Shown here: one piece after another, positions 1 to 10,805 of the stretch | How the letters are laid out: the number at the start of each line of letters is the position of its first letter | Numbering within the stretch: position 1 is the first letter of the stretch | Origin: an uncultured Collinsella sp. | GTDB taxonomy: Bacteria; Actinomycetota; Coriobacteriia; Coriobacteriales; Coriobacteriaceae | NCBI GenBank assembly: GCA_905209765.1 | Contig: CAJLUE010000003.1 | Location: forward strand, 1 to 64,000 | Direction of reading: 5' to 3' | DNA length: 64,000 bases | Translations under genes and position numbers: made by a program | The notes under the pieces: generated by a model | Told to the model about the DNA's origin: nothing | The model's input: only the letters and a program-made list of their open reading frames with translations | Databases searched by the model: none

Positions 1-279
1 AGACGGCGAGATAGCCGGCAGGCCGGCATGTCAATCCTGGTCTAACAGAGCCTTTTTTAATGGCATTAGATTTATTTGCACAACATTTTGCTCAAGAGTA
101 AACATCCTGTAAACAGTCGAAAATTGACCATGAGCTGTAGGTCATTTACCGGGAGAAATACCCTACCAAACTGATGAGAATATCTTTAACTCATCGGTAG
201 TCAGAAGCGTAATGTTCAGACAACCATATTGGTATTTGCGCGCAGATTGCAGGCATCAACTCGCCCAAATCGCCTGAGG
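1..279. other. Intergenic stretch with no recognisable gene
   Basis: The window opens with about 280 bases that are more AT-rich than the flanking genes. I see no convincing open frame, tRNA or riboswitch. A CTGATGAG string near 170 resembles a hammerhead core fragment but the other conserved blocks are missing. It is probably the intergenic region beyond the left edge gene. Confidence 0.5.
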
Positions 280-312
280 CCACCACAAAGGTGCCTATCC
301 CCATTGTGGCGG
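280..312. repeat. Palindromic repeat B, copy 1 (diverged)
   Basis: Hairpin of the form CCACCACAAAGG-TGCCTATCC-CCATTGTGGCGG, the most diverged of four copies in the window (others at 1243, 2834 and 12498). It lies 14 bases past the stop of the HAD phosphatase gene and could act as its terminator, but it lacks a clean T-tract. Confidence 0.7.
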
Positions 313-325
313 TTCTCCCCCGGCG

Positions 326-1147
326 CTACAGCAGATGCTCCTCGATAAAGATCGCGATGCCGTCTTTGTCGTTGCTCGCGGTTACAAAATCAGCTGCGGC
401 GCGGGTGGCGTCGCTGCCATTTGCCATGGCCACACCCACGCCGGCGTCGGCCACCATGCAGGTGTCGTTATCGGCATCACCAAACACGCAGATGTTCTGG
501 AGCTCCATGCCGTTGAGCTCCGCCACGCGCACAAGGCCGCGCGTCTTGGACACGCGCGGATCCATGAATTCGTAGAGTCGCTGCGTGGTCTGAAGAGCCG
601 CCGCCTTAACGGTGTCGTCGGCGAGCGACGACGCCCGCTCGATGACCTGCGGCATCGCCTCGGGCGCCATGGTAAACATCACCTTGGTCTGCGGCTCGCG
701 CAAAAACTCGGCAAAGTCGACCACCTTGTAGGGCACGCCGTCGACACGCGACAGGTGCTCGACGCATGCATTGCTCTCGGGCACATAGAGCACGCCGTCC
801 CGAGGGCAAACGGGCGTTGCCGGCAGGTCCGCCATGTGCTCGCAGATGTGCGCGATGGTCTCGCCCGGTAGCGGGTAGCTCAGCTCGTTGATGCCGTGCG
901 CACGATCGATGACTTCGGCGCCACCGCAGCCCACCAGCACGTCTACCAGGCCTTCGATACCCCAGAGCCCAAACATGGCCTCGGTCGCCTGGGCGTCGCG
1001 CCCGGTGCACAGGCCAAAGAGCACGCCGCGCTCGCGCAGGGCGCGAATCGCCGCCACGGTGCGCGGAGACACCGTGTGCTGGCTCGTGAGCAACGTGCCG
1101 TCGATGTCGCAGAACACGGCTTTGATGTGGCTGAAGGTGGTGTCCAT
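326..1147 (-). CDS. Cof-type HAD family hydrolase
   Basis: Predicted 273-residue cytosolic phosphatase of the haloacid dehalogenase superfamily, Cof/YbiV-like class with a large C2 cap. Motif I CDIDGT is at residues 13-18, giving the nucleophile Asp14 and acid/base Asp16; a late VFGDADND block supplies the Mg-binding aspartates. Such enzymes dephosphorylate sugar phosphates or flavin/pyridoxal phosphates; the substrate cannot be told from sequence. A longer reading frame extends upstream, but its first 69 codons run through repeat DNA; the ATG at 1147 follows an AGAAAGG ribosome binding site and begins just before motif I, so it is chosen. It stands alone on the minus strand, downstream of the MFS gene and separated from it by two repeat hairpins. 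Confidence 0.9.
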   Translation of the reverse strand: MDTTFSHIKAVFCDIDGTLLTSQHTVSPRTVAAIRALRERGVLFGLCTGRDAQATEAMFGLWGIEGLVDVLVGCGGAEVIDRAHGINELSYPLPGETIAHICEHMADLPATPVCPRDGVLYVPESNACVEHLSRVDGVPYKVVDFAEFLREPQTKVMFTMAPEAMPQVIERASSLADDTVKAAALQTTQRLYEFMDPRVSKTRGLVRVAELNGMELQNICVFGDADNDTCMVADAGVGVAMANGSDATRAAADFVTASNDKDGIAIFIEEHLL

Positions 1148-1242
1148 GGGGGGCCTTTCTGGGTTGTGCGGCGGTGCTGAATGCGGTCGGAAATGGTGTA
1201 CATGGTATACCAAGGCCCAGGCGCGGCCCGTCAAAGCAAAAA

Positions 1243-1275
1243 CCACCACAAAGGTGCCTGGCCCCTTTGTGGTGG
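1243..1275. repeat. Palindromic repeat B, copy 2
   Basis: Perfect 12-bp arms CCACCACAAAGG / CCTTTGTGGTGG around the 9-base loop TGCCTGGCC. The preceding bases CAAAGCAAAAA are shared with copy 3 at 2834, so the repeat unit extends beyond the hairpin. Confidence 0.85.
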
Positions 1276-1307
1276 CCGGACCCGAAGGGTGGCCTGGCCC
1301 GAGGCGC

Positions 1308-1372
1308 AAACCATCACAACATTCGATGTTTTTCGGCAAAATCGCGATTTTCATCGAATGTTGTGATGGTTT
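1308..1372. repeat. Palindromic repeat A, copy 1
   Basis: Arms AAACCATCACAACATTCGATG (1308-1328) and its complement (1352-1372) flank a 23-base centre. The right arm directly abuts the stop codon of the MFS gene at 1373. Two more copies are at 5411 and 6650. Long perfect arms without a T-tract suggest a REP-like dispersed element rather than only a terminator. Confidence 0.85.
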
Positions 1373-2659
1373 TTACTGCCTTGCGGCACGATCCAAGTGC
1401 CAGCGGCCAAGCAGCAGCAACGCCGCGGGAACCGCCGTCACGACCATGCCCGCCCCTACGAGCGTCTGCTGCACGCCAAACGTCGCCGCCAACCACGGGG
1501 CAATCGCCAGCGGGGCTACGCCGGCAAACATGTTGCCAAAGCCCATGACCGAGTTGACGCGGCCGAGTTGCTCGAGCGGCGCCGTCGTTTGCACGATGGT
1601 GTTGTGGAGCGGATTAACGACGCCCCAGGCCACGCCCAAGGCAATCTGGCCAATGAGGGCCACGCCTATGTACGGCGTCCCCACGTAGAGCAGACTTCCC
1701 AGGCCCACACACATAAGCGCTACGAGCAGGGTTTTGAGGCTGACGAGGCGCGGCGGCAAGCGGAGCGCGACCACGGCGCCCAGTGCCGCGCCGACGCCGC
1801 TGGCCGACGAGAGCCAGCCCATCCATTCGACACCGACGTGCAGGACATCGCGGTAGAAGAACGACTCCAGCGGATCGAAGGCACCGTAGCCAAAGTTCGA
1901 GAGGAAGATGATGCAGAACAGCAAGGCGAGGATACTGTTGGTGAAGACTGTCTTGATGCTTGTCGCGAAGGTGGCGCGGGCGAACGTGCTGGGGTTGGAG
2001 CTTTGGCTGGCAGTACTTGCCGTCGCACCGCTTTCCGCGAGATCGCTTTCGCGCACGGCGACGCGACCCGCTTGCGGCCTAAAGCCCCAACCGGCGACGA
2101 GCGCCAGTACGGTAAAGATCATCATGAGCACGAACACCGCACGTGACGATGTAGCCGCCGCGACAAAGCCGCCCAGCGTGGGGCCAACGATGATACTCAC
2201 GTTTGAAAACATGGCGATGGCGGAGTTGATGTCTTTGAGCTCGACAGGATCGTCGGTGAGGTAGGCCGGATAGGATGTGGCGATGGGCTGGGCGAACCCC
2301 AACACAAAGCCCAGGAGCACCGCGCCGAGCAGGACGATACCGGTCGCACTGCCAAAGACGAGGATCGCCGCGCCGGTTGCGAGAGCGCCGACGATGCTCA
2401 GCAAGAAATGGCGGCGCGGACCCCATGCGTCGAGCGCAGCGCCGCCCGCAAAGGATCCCAGGATCACAAATACATTCATAAACAGGACGGCCAGCGATGT
2501 CGCCACGACCGAGGCATCGTCTGCATAGGTAAGCGTTCCGATGACGCCGATGAAGTAGCTGGTCTGAAAACCGGTGTAGATGAGAAAGCGCATCGCCACC
2601 AGGCGCTTAGCCTGCACGGACAGCGATGATTGAGGCTTTGAGAAAAGAGGGGCAAGCAT
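1373..2659 (-). CDS. MFS transporter, 12-TM
   Basis: 428-residue inner membrane protein of the major facilitator superfamily, resembling small-molecule or drug exporters (MFS_3/NreB-like). Hydrophobic segments alternate through the whole length, with a cytoplasmic loop near the middle rich in Ser/Ala (about residues 205-235) separating two six-helix halves, and a GAALDAWGPRRHF loop that fits the conserved motif A between helices 2 and 3. Substrate unknown. The start at 2659 is preceded by AAGGAG at six bases; an upstream frame extension of 13 codons has no such site. No regulator is adjacent on the same strand. Confidence 0.88.
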   Translation of the reverse strand: MLAPLFSKPQSSLSVQAKRLVAMRFLIYTGFQTSYFIGVIGTLTYADDASVVATSLAVLFMNVFVILGSFAGGAALDAWGPRRHFLLSIVGALATGAAILVFGSATGIVLLGAVLLGFVLGFAQPIATSYPAYLTDDPVELKDINSAIAMFSNVSIIVGPTLGGFVAAATSSRAVFVLMMIFTVLALVAGWGFRPQAGRVAVRESDLAESGATASTASQSSNPSTFARATFATSIKTVFTNSILALLFCIIFLSNFGYGAFDPLESFFYRDVLHVGVEWMGWLSSASGVGAALGAVVALRLPPRLVSLKTLLVALMCVGLGSLLYVGTPYIGVALIGQIALGVAWGVVNPLHNTIVQTTAPLEQLGRVNSVMGFGNMFAGVAPLAIAPWLAATFGVQQTLVGAGMVVTAVPAALLLLGRWHLDRAARQ

Positions 2660-2833
2660 GGAGACTCCTTGTTTCATACGAATGCGGACGGCGGGCATTC
2701 GCCACCGTCTGTCAAATCAATCTATCCGCACGAAACATTAAGGACGCATCAAGCCCCTTCTCTCCGTTTTTCGCCCGTCATGAACTACTTGGTAGATTGT
2801 AAGGCATGTCCCACACATCTACCAAAGCAAAAA

Positions 2834-2866
2834 CCACCACAAAGGTGCCTGGCCCCTTTGTGGTGG
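2834..2866. repeat. Palindromic repeat B, copy 3
   Basis: Identical to copy 2 over the hairpin and its left flank. It lies about 60 bases downstream of the moaC-mobB stop, in tandem with hairpin C at 2886. Confidence 0.85.
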
Positions 2867-2885
2867 AAGTGACGTTTGCCCAAGT

Positions 2886-2926
2886 AAAACCTGCCAAAAT
2901 AAACCTGTCCCTTTTTGGCAGGTTTT
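2886..2926 (-). terminator. Hairpin C, terminator-like repeat after moaC-mobB
   Basis: Arms AAAACCTGCCAAAA and TTTTTGGCAGGTTTT flank TAAACCTGTCCC. The stop codon of the moaC-mobB fusion is inside the right arm. The loop plus left arm core (AAATAAACCTGTCCCTTTTT) recurs in opposite orientation near 29000, so it is also a repeat family. Confidence 0.7.
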
Positions 2927-4217
2927 AGGCCAGATGATCCTGGATGAGATCGCAGATGGCTCGGGCGTCGTTGATGTTGATGGCTCGGGTCGCAAAGCCG
3001 GCGTCGAATGCCTGGCGTGCCAGGGCCTCGTTGCAGGCAAGGGCCAGCGTGCGGCCGTCGACCAGGTCGAGCGAGCTCTTGCCGCGCAGACGGTCGACAC
3101 CGGAGCGCGCGACGACGATGTTGTCGAAGCCCTCGGTCTTGTAGCCCTCGATGATCACCACGTCGACATCGTTGTAACGCGACAGCAGCTCGCGCGCGGG
3201 CATCTCGTCCTCCTCGCGCGTGTCGGCGTACTCCGCCCAGCGCGTGGCGCAGATGAGGCCCACGTGCTTGGAGCCGGCCTGGTGATGGCGCCACGTATCC
3301 TTGGCGGGCACGTCGATATCAAAGCCGTGGTGCCCATGATGCTTGAGCGAACCCACGCGCAGGCCGCGGCGGGTGAGCTCGGCAATGACCTTCTCGACGA
3401 GTGTGGTCTTGCCCGAGTTTTGGTAACCGATAAACGCGATCGCGGGGACGGCCGGAGCTGCGGGCGTGACGGCAGCGGACGCGCTCGCGAGGGCGGCACC
3501 GTCAGCAGCCACGGCCTCAACAGCAGCGGCCTGACGCTCTGCACGATCCCACACGCCCGAGCGGCCGCCCTCCTTGTGCAGCAGGCGTACGTCGACGATC
3601 TCCATGCCGCGATCGACCGCCTTGCACATGTCGTAGATGGTCAGACACGCGGCACTCGCGCCGGTCAGAGCCTCCATCTCGATACCCGTCTTGCCCGTCA
3701 CGCCGGCCGTAACCAGTACGTGAAAGCCAACCTGCCCGTCCGCGCGCGCCGGTGCCCAGCCCTCGGGCACATCCTCGGCAGGCGTTCCCGCCGAAGCGAT
3801 GGGCTCGATATCGCACTTACTCTTGGTAATGAGCAACGGATGGCACATGGGGATGGTGTCACTCGTGCGCTTGATGGCCATGATGCCCGCCACGCGTGCG
3901 CAGGCAAGCACGTCGCCCTTCTTGGCGCGGTCCTGTAGCACCATGGCCTGCGTCTCGGGATGCATGAGGATGGTGCCCTCGGCGATGGCGATGCGATGCG
4001 TCTCGGCCTTGTCGGACACGTCGACCATGCGCACCTCACCCTTGGCGTCCACATGCGTCAGCTCATCGCGACGGGCGTCACGGGCGGGCTCAGTGGCAGC
4101 ACCGGCAGACGGCTGCGCGCCTGCAACGGCATCGCTGGCCGCAGCCGTGACTTTGTGGGCAGACATCGCGGCCCTGCGAGCGGCCTTGGTGGCATCGGCG
4201 TACCTGCTCTTGGCCAT
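2925..4217 (-). CDS. moaC: MoaC-MobB fusion (cyclic pyranopterin monophosphate synthase / Mo-guanine dinucleotide adaptor)
   Basis: 430-residue bifunctional protein. The MoaC domain (about residues 50-215) converts the MoaA product to cPMP and shows LTHVDAKGEVRMVDVSDK, IPMCHPL and GIEMEALTGAS. After an Ala-rich linker, a MobB domain (about 255-430) carries the P-loop GYQNSGKTT and SLKHHGHHGFDID, typical of the GTP-binding adaptor for molybdopterin guanine dinucleotide synthesis. An N-terminal Ala-rich tail of about 45 residues precedes MoaC. The start at 4217 has GGAGG eight bases upstream and sits four bases after the moaA stop, so the pair is an operon and the fusion is translated right behind MoaA. 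The presence of MobB implies a bis-MGD enzyme elsewhere in the genome. Confidence 0.93.
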   Translation of the reverse strand: MAKSRYADATKAARRAAMSAHKVTAAASDAVAGAQPSAGAATEPARDARRDELTHVDAKGEVRMVDVSDKAETHRIAIAEGTILMHPETQAMVLQDRAKKGDVLACARVAGIMAIKRTSDTIPMCHPLLITKSKCDIEPIASAGTPAEDVPEGWAPARADGQVGFHVLVTAGVTGKTGIEMEALTGASAACLTIYDMCKAVDRGMEIVDVRLLHKEGGRSGVWDRAERQAAAVEAVAADGAALASASAAVTPAAPAVPAIAFIGYQNSGKTTLVEKVIAELTRRGLRVGSLKHHGHHGFDIDVPAKDTWRHHQAGSKHVGLICATRWAEYADTREEDEMPARELLSRYNDVDVVIIEGYKTEGFDNIVVARSGVDRLRGKSSLDLVDGRTLALACNEALARQAFDAGFATRAININDARAICDLIQDHLA

Positions 4218-4221
4218 ATGA

Positions 4222-5277
4222 TCATCCTCCGATTTGGGACATAAATCGTTGCGTGCCCTCAATTATCGCGTGTTCCTGCGGTTTGTGGGCCACGGCATCG
4301 CGCCAAATCGAAAGTACCTGCATATCATCACCACGGCGCAGGGCGTCACGCACCGAATACTCGGCATCGCTGAACAGGCACGGACGCACATTGCCATCGG
4401 CCGTCAGGCGCAGGCGGTTGCAATTCGCACAAAAATGGTTGGACATGGCGCTGATAAAGCCGACCGTTCCTGCCGCACCCGGAAAGTGCCAATAGCGCGC
4501 AGGGCCCGCGCCGGCAGGAGCGTCGTTGATGTCGAGCGGCTCGAGCTCGCCCAGTCCCGCCGCGGTGGCCCCGGCATTGATGCGCGCCCGCAGCTCGTCG
4601 CTCGGCACGGTATCGCTCGCGTCCCACAGCTCGGGATTGAGCGTGGGCGCATGCGGGTCCACAGCGCAATGCGAGCTCGTGTGTTCGTCGCCGATAGGCA
4701 TGTATTCGATAAAGCGCAGGTGGATGGGGCGGTCGAGCGTGAGCCGCGCAAGGGCCGCTACATCCTGGTTGAGCCGGCGCACCACAACGCAGTTGACCTT
4801 AACGGGCTCAAAGCCCCAGGCCAGTGCCGCGTCGATGCCGGCCATGGTCTGCTCGAGCCGACCCAGGCGCGTGATCTTTCCAAATAGCGTAGGGTCGAGT
4901 GTGTCGAGCGAAATGTTGACGCGATTAAGACCGGCGTCTTTGAGCTGCGGCGCCAACTTGGGCAGCAGGGCGCCATTGGTGGTGAGCGAGATGTCCTCGA
5001 TCTGCGGAATCGCGCGGATGTCGCGAATAAGCGGGATGATACGGCGGCTGACCAGCGGCTCGCCGCCCGTCAGGCGTATGCGGCGAATGCCCTCCCCCAC
5101 CACCAAGCGCACAAAGCGGGCGATTTCCTCGGCGCTGAGCAGCTCGTCGTGCGCGCGGGGTGCCACGCCATCGGCCGGCATGCAGTAAATGCAGCGGAAA
5201 TTGCACTTGTCGGTAACGGCAATGCGCAGGTAGTTGATATCGCGGCCAAAGCCGTCATGTTGCACGCGCCCGTCCAC
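4222..5277 (-). CDS. moaA: GTP 3',8-cyclase MoaA (radical SAM)
   Basis: 351-residue radical-SAM enzyme that starts molybdenum cofactor synthesis from GTP. The N-terminal cluster motif CNFRCIYC (Cys25, Cys29, Cys32) binds the SAM-cleaving 4Fe-4S cluster; the C-terminal cluster cysteines are in HFCANCNRLRLT and RPCLF; the protein ends in GG as required of MoaA. The start is GTG at 5277 behind AGGGGAGGG; there is no better ATG. Nothing upstream on this strand belongs to the operon, so the promoter should lie within 5280-5400. No Moco riboswitch fold was recognised there. Confidence 0.95.
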   Translation of the reverse strand: MDGRVQHDGFGRDINYLRIAVTDKCNFRCIYCMPADGVAPRAHDELLSAEEIARFVRLVVGEGIRRIRLTGGEPLVSRRIIPLIRDIRAIPQIEDISLTTNGALLPKLAPQLKDAGLNRVNISLDTLDPTLFGKITRLGRLEQTMAGIDAALAWGFEPVKVNCVVVRRLNQDVAALARLTLDRPIHLRFIEYMPIGDEHTSSHCAVDPHAPTLNPELWDASDTVPSDELRARINAGATAAGLGELEPLDINDAPAGAGPARYWHFPGAAGTVGFISAMSNHFCANCNRLRLTADGNVRPCLFSDAEYSVRDALRRGDDMQVLSIWRDAVAHKPQEHAIIEGTQRFMSQIGG

Positions 5278-5410
5278 GCAGCCCTCCCCTCGCGCCAGTC
5301 TTTATTCTTCAGGGAATATAGTACCGCACGGGAAGAATGGGTCGACATACGTACGACACGAAAAGCCTTTGCGAGCAAGACCGGCTTTCCAAGCCCATCC
5401 TCAACACAGA

Positions 5411-5469
5411 CCATCACAACATTCGATGCTTTTCCCGTTTTTGACGAAAAACGTCGAATGTTGTAATGG
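5411..5469. repeat. Palindromic repeat A, copy 2
   Basis: Arms CCATCACAACATTCGATG (5411-5428) and CGTCGAATGTTGTAATGG (5452-5469). Its centre CTTTTCCCG-TTTT closely matches copy 3. It lies about 40 bases downstream of the stop of the 5511 gene and upstream of moaA. Confidence 0.85.
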
Positions 5470-5510
5470 CTTGCTTGCCCACGGCACCCCGTAGAAAGGC
5501 CAGAACGCCC

Positions 5511-6548
5511 CTAGAGGCCGCCGTCCCAGTGCCGAATCACGAATTCTCGCAGGTCGTTCTGACGTTTCTGGAATGTCTCGCTTCGGTCGCACTTAAGGCC
5601 CATAGCGAGCGCGATGGCGTTCATCGCCCGGTGCAATTGCAGCTGGTGGGCAAACTGAGTCCCGGTGAGGACGATCATCCTAAAGCCCAGCGCGCTCAGC
5701 GCGGTCATACGCTCCGCATCCGACGCGCTGCGCTGTTTATCAAGATGGTCCGAGCCGTTGTACTCAATCCCCGTACCGCTCGCAGGCGCATATACGTCGA
5801 TCTCGAAATACCCGGCCTTTGCGAGATACTTGAACTCGTTGGGAACATCGACCCGATGGTTGAGCTCGATCTTGGCGTATCCCAGCCCTCCCTGGGAACG
5901 TTTTGCTACGACCATGATTGCGGTGGCCGTCTCCATGGGCGACCGCGCGCCATCGTGCACGCGCTTGAGCACGGCGGCCGCGCGTATAGCCCCCTGACGA
6001 GATCGGTTCTCATTGCAATAAGCAATCAAGTCGGCAACGGTGTACCTCTGTCCCATCTCGATATAATCGCCTGTCGACAGATGGTTCAAATGGTATCGTG
6101 CGCAGATTTCGTAGCCATATTCCAGCTGCTCGGGCTCGCTCATCCACGAACCCGCTTGGACAAAACACATGACCTCATCAACCACCAGAAGGTCCTCTGC
6201 CACCTCGATAAGATGGCCTGGAGATACCGGCGCTCCAAACACGTGGCACCTAAATCCAGCCGGCGTCGAGCGCTCAAAATCGAAGTTGACGAGCGTGTCG
6301 ATATGATCGAGCTCTTCTCGTGGAATACCAAGAGAAACCAGATGGTCGGCAACGATCCCAACCGCCGTTGAAGCCCTCAGCCCCTTGGCATCGAGTCCCA
6401 ATTTGGGCAGGCTCGCGGTCGGTTCCGCCTCGTTAGCAAGCGAGTCCTCATCGTATAGACTGCTTGCTCGCGAGAGCGACTCGGACGGGCGCGCCACGTT
6501 GTGGTACAGCCAGGCAGTCTTATGGGACAGGACGATCGGCAGGTCCAT
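5511..6548 (-). CDS. Uncharacterised protein with C-terminal DUF559/VSR-like nuclease domain
   Basis: 345 residues, soluble. The last ~130 residues contain YFEIDVYAP, then GIEYNGSDH and a FRMIVLTGTQF strand, the pattern of DUF559/VSR endonuclease-like folds (PD-(D/E)XK superfamily): an Asp on one strand, the Glu of GIEY and a following His. The N-terminal two thirds contain YTVADLIAYC and ALP-like helices reminiscent of AbiEi-type or 'endonuclease domain-containing' proteins that are common in Coriobacteria; the exact family is not certain. It stands alone, flanked on both sides by repeat A hairpins. No partner toxin or antitoxin is adjacent. Start ATG at 6548 has only a weak GGAGGGCTC match upstream. 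Confidence 0.7.
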   Translation of the reverse strand: MDLPIVLSHKTAWLYHNVARPSESLSRASSLYDEDSLANEAEPTASLPKLGLDAKGLRASTAVGIVADHLVSLGIPREELDHIDTLVNFDFERSTPAGFRCHVFGAPVSPGHLIEVAEDLLVVDEVMCFVQAGSWMSEPEQLEYGYEICARYHLNHLSTGDYIEMGQRYTVADLIAYCNENRSRQGAIRAAAVLKRVHDGARSPMETATAIMVVAKRSQGGLGYAKIELNHRVDVPNEFKYLAKAGYFEIDVYAPASGTGIEYNGSDHLDKQRSASDAERMTALSALGFRMIVLTGTQFAHQLQLHRAMNAIALAMGLKCDRSETFQKRQNDLREFVIRHWDGGL

Positions 6549-6649
6549 GAGCCCTCCAATGGAGTCGGATAACCAACCTTATTCCCCTGCCCACGGGTCC
6601 GCACACCTTCGTGCGCAAGAAAGCGATTCCACCCGTTCGAGCGGCAGAA

Positions 6650-6713
6650 AAACCATCACAACATTCGATACTTTTCCCGATTTTGGCAAAAAACGTTGAA
6701 TGTTGTGATGGTT
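6650..6713. repeat. Palindromic repeat A, copy 3
   Basis: Arms AACCATCACAACATTCGAT and its near complement; two arm positions differ from copy 1. It lies in the divergent region between the nuclease-like gene and the MATE gene, so in this copy it is not at a gene 3' end. Confidence 0.85.
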
Positions 6714-6813
6714 TGAGGCGAGGTGAGGGGCGCTAAGCCTACACGGCGCACCCCTGTATTCAATTGGAAATGAACGCATGCGTGACTTTTTCGCCCCACT
6801 GCCAACACAAACC

Positions 6814-6849
6814 TTGACTCTACAATCGTTGTAGGGTTTTCACTACACT
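6814..6849 (+). promoter_or_regulatory. MerR-type promoter for the MATE exporter
   Basis: TTGACT (6814-6819) is followed by the perfect palindrome CTACAA-TCG-TTGTAG (6820-6834) and a -10-like TTCACT at a spacing of 19 bases. An overlong spacer filled by a CTACAA-type dyad is the signature of promoters twisted open by MerR-family activators. No merR gene is nearby, so the regulator must be encoded elsewhere. Confidence 0.7.
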
Positions 6850-6884
6850 GGTACCTAAACGAACCAAGCCAGAAAGCCCTGCCC

Positions 6885-8231
6885 ATGGAACACGACCTCA
6901 CACGCGGCAATGTCCTTAAGACCATCGCGGTCTTTGCCCTGCCCTATATGCTCTCGTACTTTTTGCAGATGCTCTACGGCATGGCCGACCTGTACATGAT
7001 GGGGCAGTTTAGCGGTGCCGCCGGCATCACCGCCGTTGGCAATGGCGCGCAGACGCTCTACATCATTACCGTGACGCTCGTGGGCCTGGCCATGGGAACG
7101 ACGGTTATCGTCGGCCACGCCGTGGGCTCACACCGCTTCGACCGCGCCGAGACCGCCATCGGCAACACCATCACGCTCTTTATGGGTGTCTCGGTGGTGC
7201 TGGCCGTCATCTTGTTTGCACTATGCCCGCAGGTTGTGGCGCTCATTGGCACGCCCCCCGAGGCGGTCGAAGGCACCGCCGCCTACCTGCGTATCTGCTT
7301 TGTCGGCATTCCGTTTATCGCCGCATACAACATTCTTTCGGCCATCTTTCGCGGCCTGGGCGATTCGCGCTCGCCCATGTACGTGATTGGCGTGGCATGC
7401 ATCATCAACATCGCGCTCGATTTTCTGTTTATCGGCCACATGGGGCTCGGCCCCGTGGGCGCGGCGCTCGGCACAGTGACCGCCCAGACGGCCAGCGTTG
7501 CCCTCGCGCTCGTATGGCTCAAGAGCCGTCGCACGAACATCCACGTTAAGCGCAGCGACCTGCGTCCCCAGCCCGAGGTGCTCGGCAGCATTCTTAAGAT
7601 CGGCGTGCCCGTGGCCGTGCAGGATGGCTGCATCCAGGTGGCGTTTATGTTTATCACCGTCATCGCCAACCACCGCGGCCTGGTCGACGCCGCCGCCGTG
7701 GGCCTGGTCGAGAAGATGATCAGCTTTTTGTTCATTGTGCCGAGCTCCATGGGCGCCACCGTCAGCGCGCTCACGGCGCAAAACGCCGGCGCGGGCAAGG
7801 GCGACCGCGCGCGTCAGGTGCTCAAGGACGCCATGACCATCTCGGTAGTGTACGGCTGCCTGATCACGGTGCTGATGTGGCTAGTGGCACCGGCGTTTAT
7901 TGGCTTTTTTGCCAAGGACCCCGCGGTGGTCGCGGCCGGTACCGGCTATATGCACAGCTACATTTTCGATGCAATCTTTGCCGGCATCCACATTTGCTTT
8001 AGCGGCTTTTTCGCTGCGTATGGCAAGAGCTACATCGGCTTTGCGCACAACGTGCTGGCCGTGGCGCTCATTCGCGTGCCCGGCGCCTGGCTGCTGTCGA
8101 ACGCCTATTCCGATACGTTGTTTCCCATGGGCATCGCTTCGCCGTGCGGGTCGATTCTGTCGGCGGTCATCTGTGTTATCGCGTTTACCGTACTCAACCG
8201 CCGCGGAGCTTTTGACAAACTGATGGCGTAG
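6885..8231 (+). CDS. MATE family efflux transporter
   Basis: 448-residue membrane protein with about 12 hydrophobic helices in two similar halves, a size normal for MATE/NorM-like Na+ or H+ coupled multidrug exporters. It begins MEHDLTRGNVLKTI and contains FRGLGDSRSPM, a common MATE sequence between helices 5 and 6, with a repeat-like KDPAVVAAGTGY in the second half. It is a single gene with a MerR-type promoter 40-70 bases upstream, which suggests induction by a toxic ligand. The Shine-Dalgarno match is weak (GAAAG). It ends about 90 bases before a strong two-way terminator. Confidence 0.92.
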   Translation: MEHDLTRGNVLKTIAVFALPYMLSYFLQMLYGMADLYMMGQFSGAAGITAVGNGAQTLYIITVTLVGLAMGTTVIVGHAVGSHRFDRAETAIGNTITLFMGVSVVLAVILFALCPQVVALIGTPPEAVEGTAAYLRICFVGIPFIAAYNILSAIFRGLGDSRSPMYVIGVACIINIALDFLFIGHMGLGPVGAALGTVTAQTASVALALVWLKSRRTNIHVKRSDLRPQPEVLGSILKIGVPVAVQDGCIQVAFMFITVIANHRGLVDAAAVGLVEKMISFLFIVPSSMGATVSALTAQNAGAGKGDRARQVLKDAMTISVVYGCLITVLMWLVAPAFIGFFAKDPAVVAAGTGYMHSYIFDAIFAGIHICFSGFFAAYGKSYIGFAHNVLAVALIRVPGAWLLSNAYSDTLFPMGIASPCGSILSAVICVIAFTVLNRRGAFDKLMA

Positions 8232-8322
8232 CGGGGCAACGCAAAATCGCCCTCATCGACGACATCATCAGCGACGACTCCACAACCTACGTGACACAGA
8301 TCACGGCGCCGATTGCCCCAGC

Positions 8323-8375
8323 AAATTGAAGAACCGCCCGGAAGGCATCGGGCTTCCGGGCGGTTCTTCAATTTG
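8323..8375. terminator. Bidirectional terminator between MATE gene and ligA
   Basis: Near-perfect 22-bp stem AAATTGAAGAACCGCCCGGAAG with an eight-base loop; A-run on one side and T-run on the other make it functional in both directions for the convergent genes. Confidence 0.9.
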
Positions 8376-8387
8376 ACTATTGATGCA

Positions 8388-10649
<2,262 letters not shown>

Positions 10650-10763
10650 CTAGAGTACCACCGGTCACGATGGGGCCGAATAGCCCTTTCGAACCGCACC
10701 GAATCGGCAGCCGACGGACCGGGGTGGATCGCGCGATCAAACCATGCTCTTATCAGCTTTAAA

Positions 10764-10793
10764 TGATCCGTTTTCCTCCGTCCCCAACGGGTC
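10764..10793. repeat. Repeat D, copy 1
   Basis: The 30-base block beginning TGATCCGTTTTCCTCCGTCC and ending CGGGTCA recurs at 52421 (same orientation) and as the opposite arm at 52462. Here it is between htrA and ligA next to the htrA terminator. Confidence 0.7.
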
Positions 10794-10805
10794 AATAAGA
10801 AAAAA

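Noticed and set aside
163..205. CTGATGAG resembling a hammerhead ribozyme
   Set aside because: GAAA box and flanking stems are missing.
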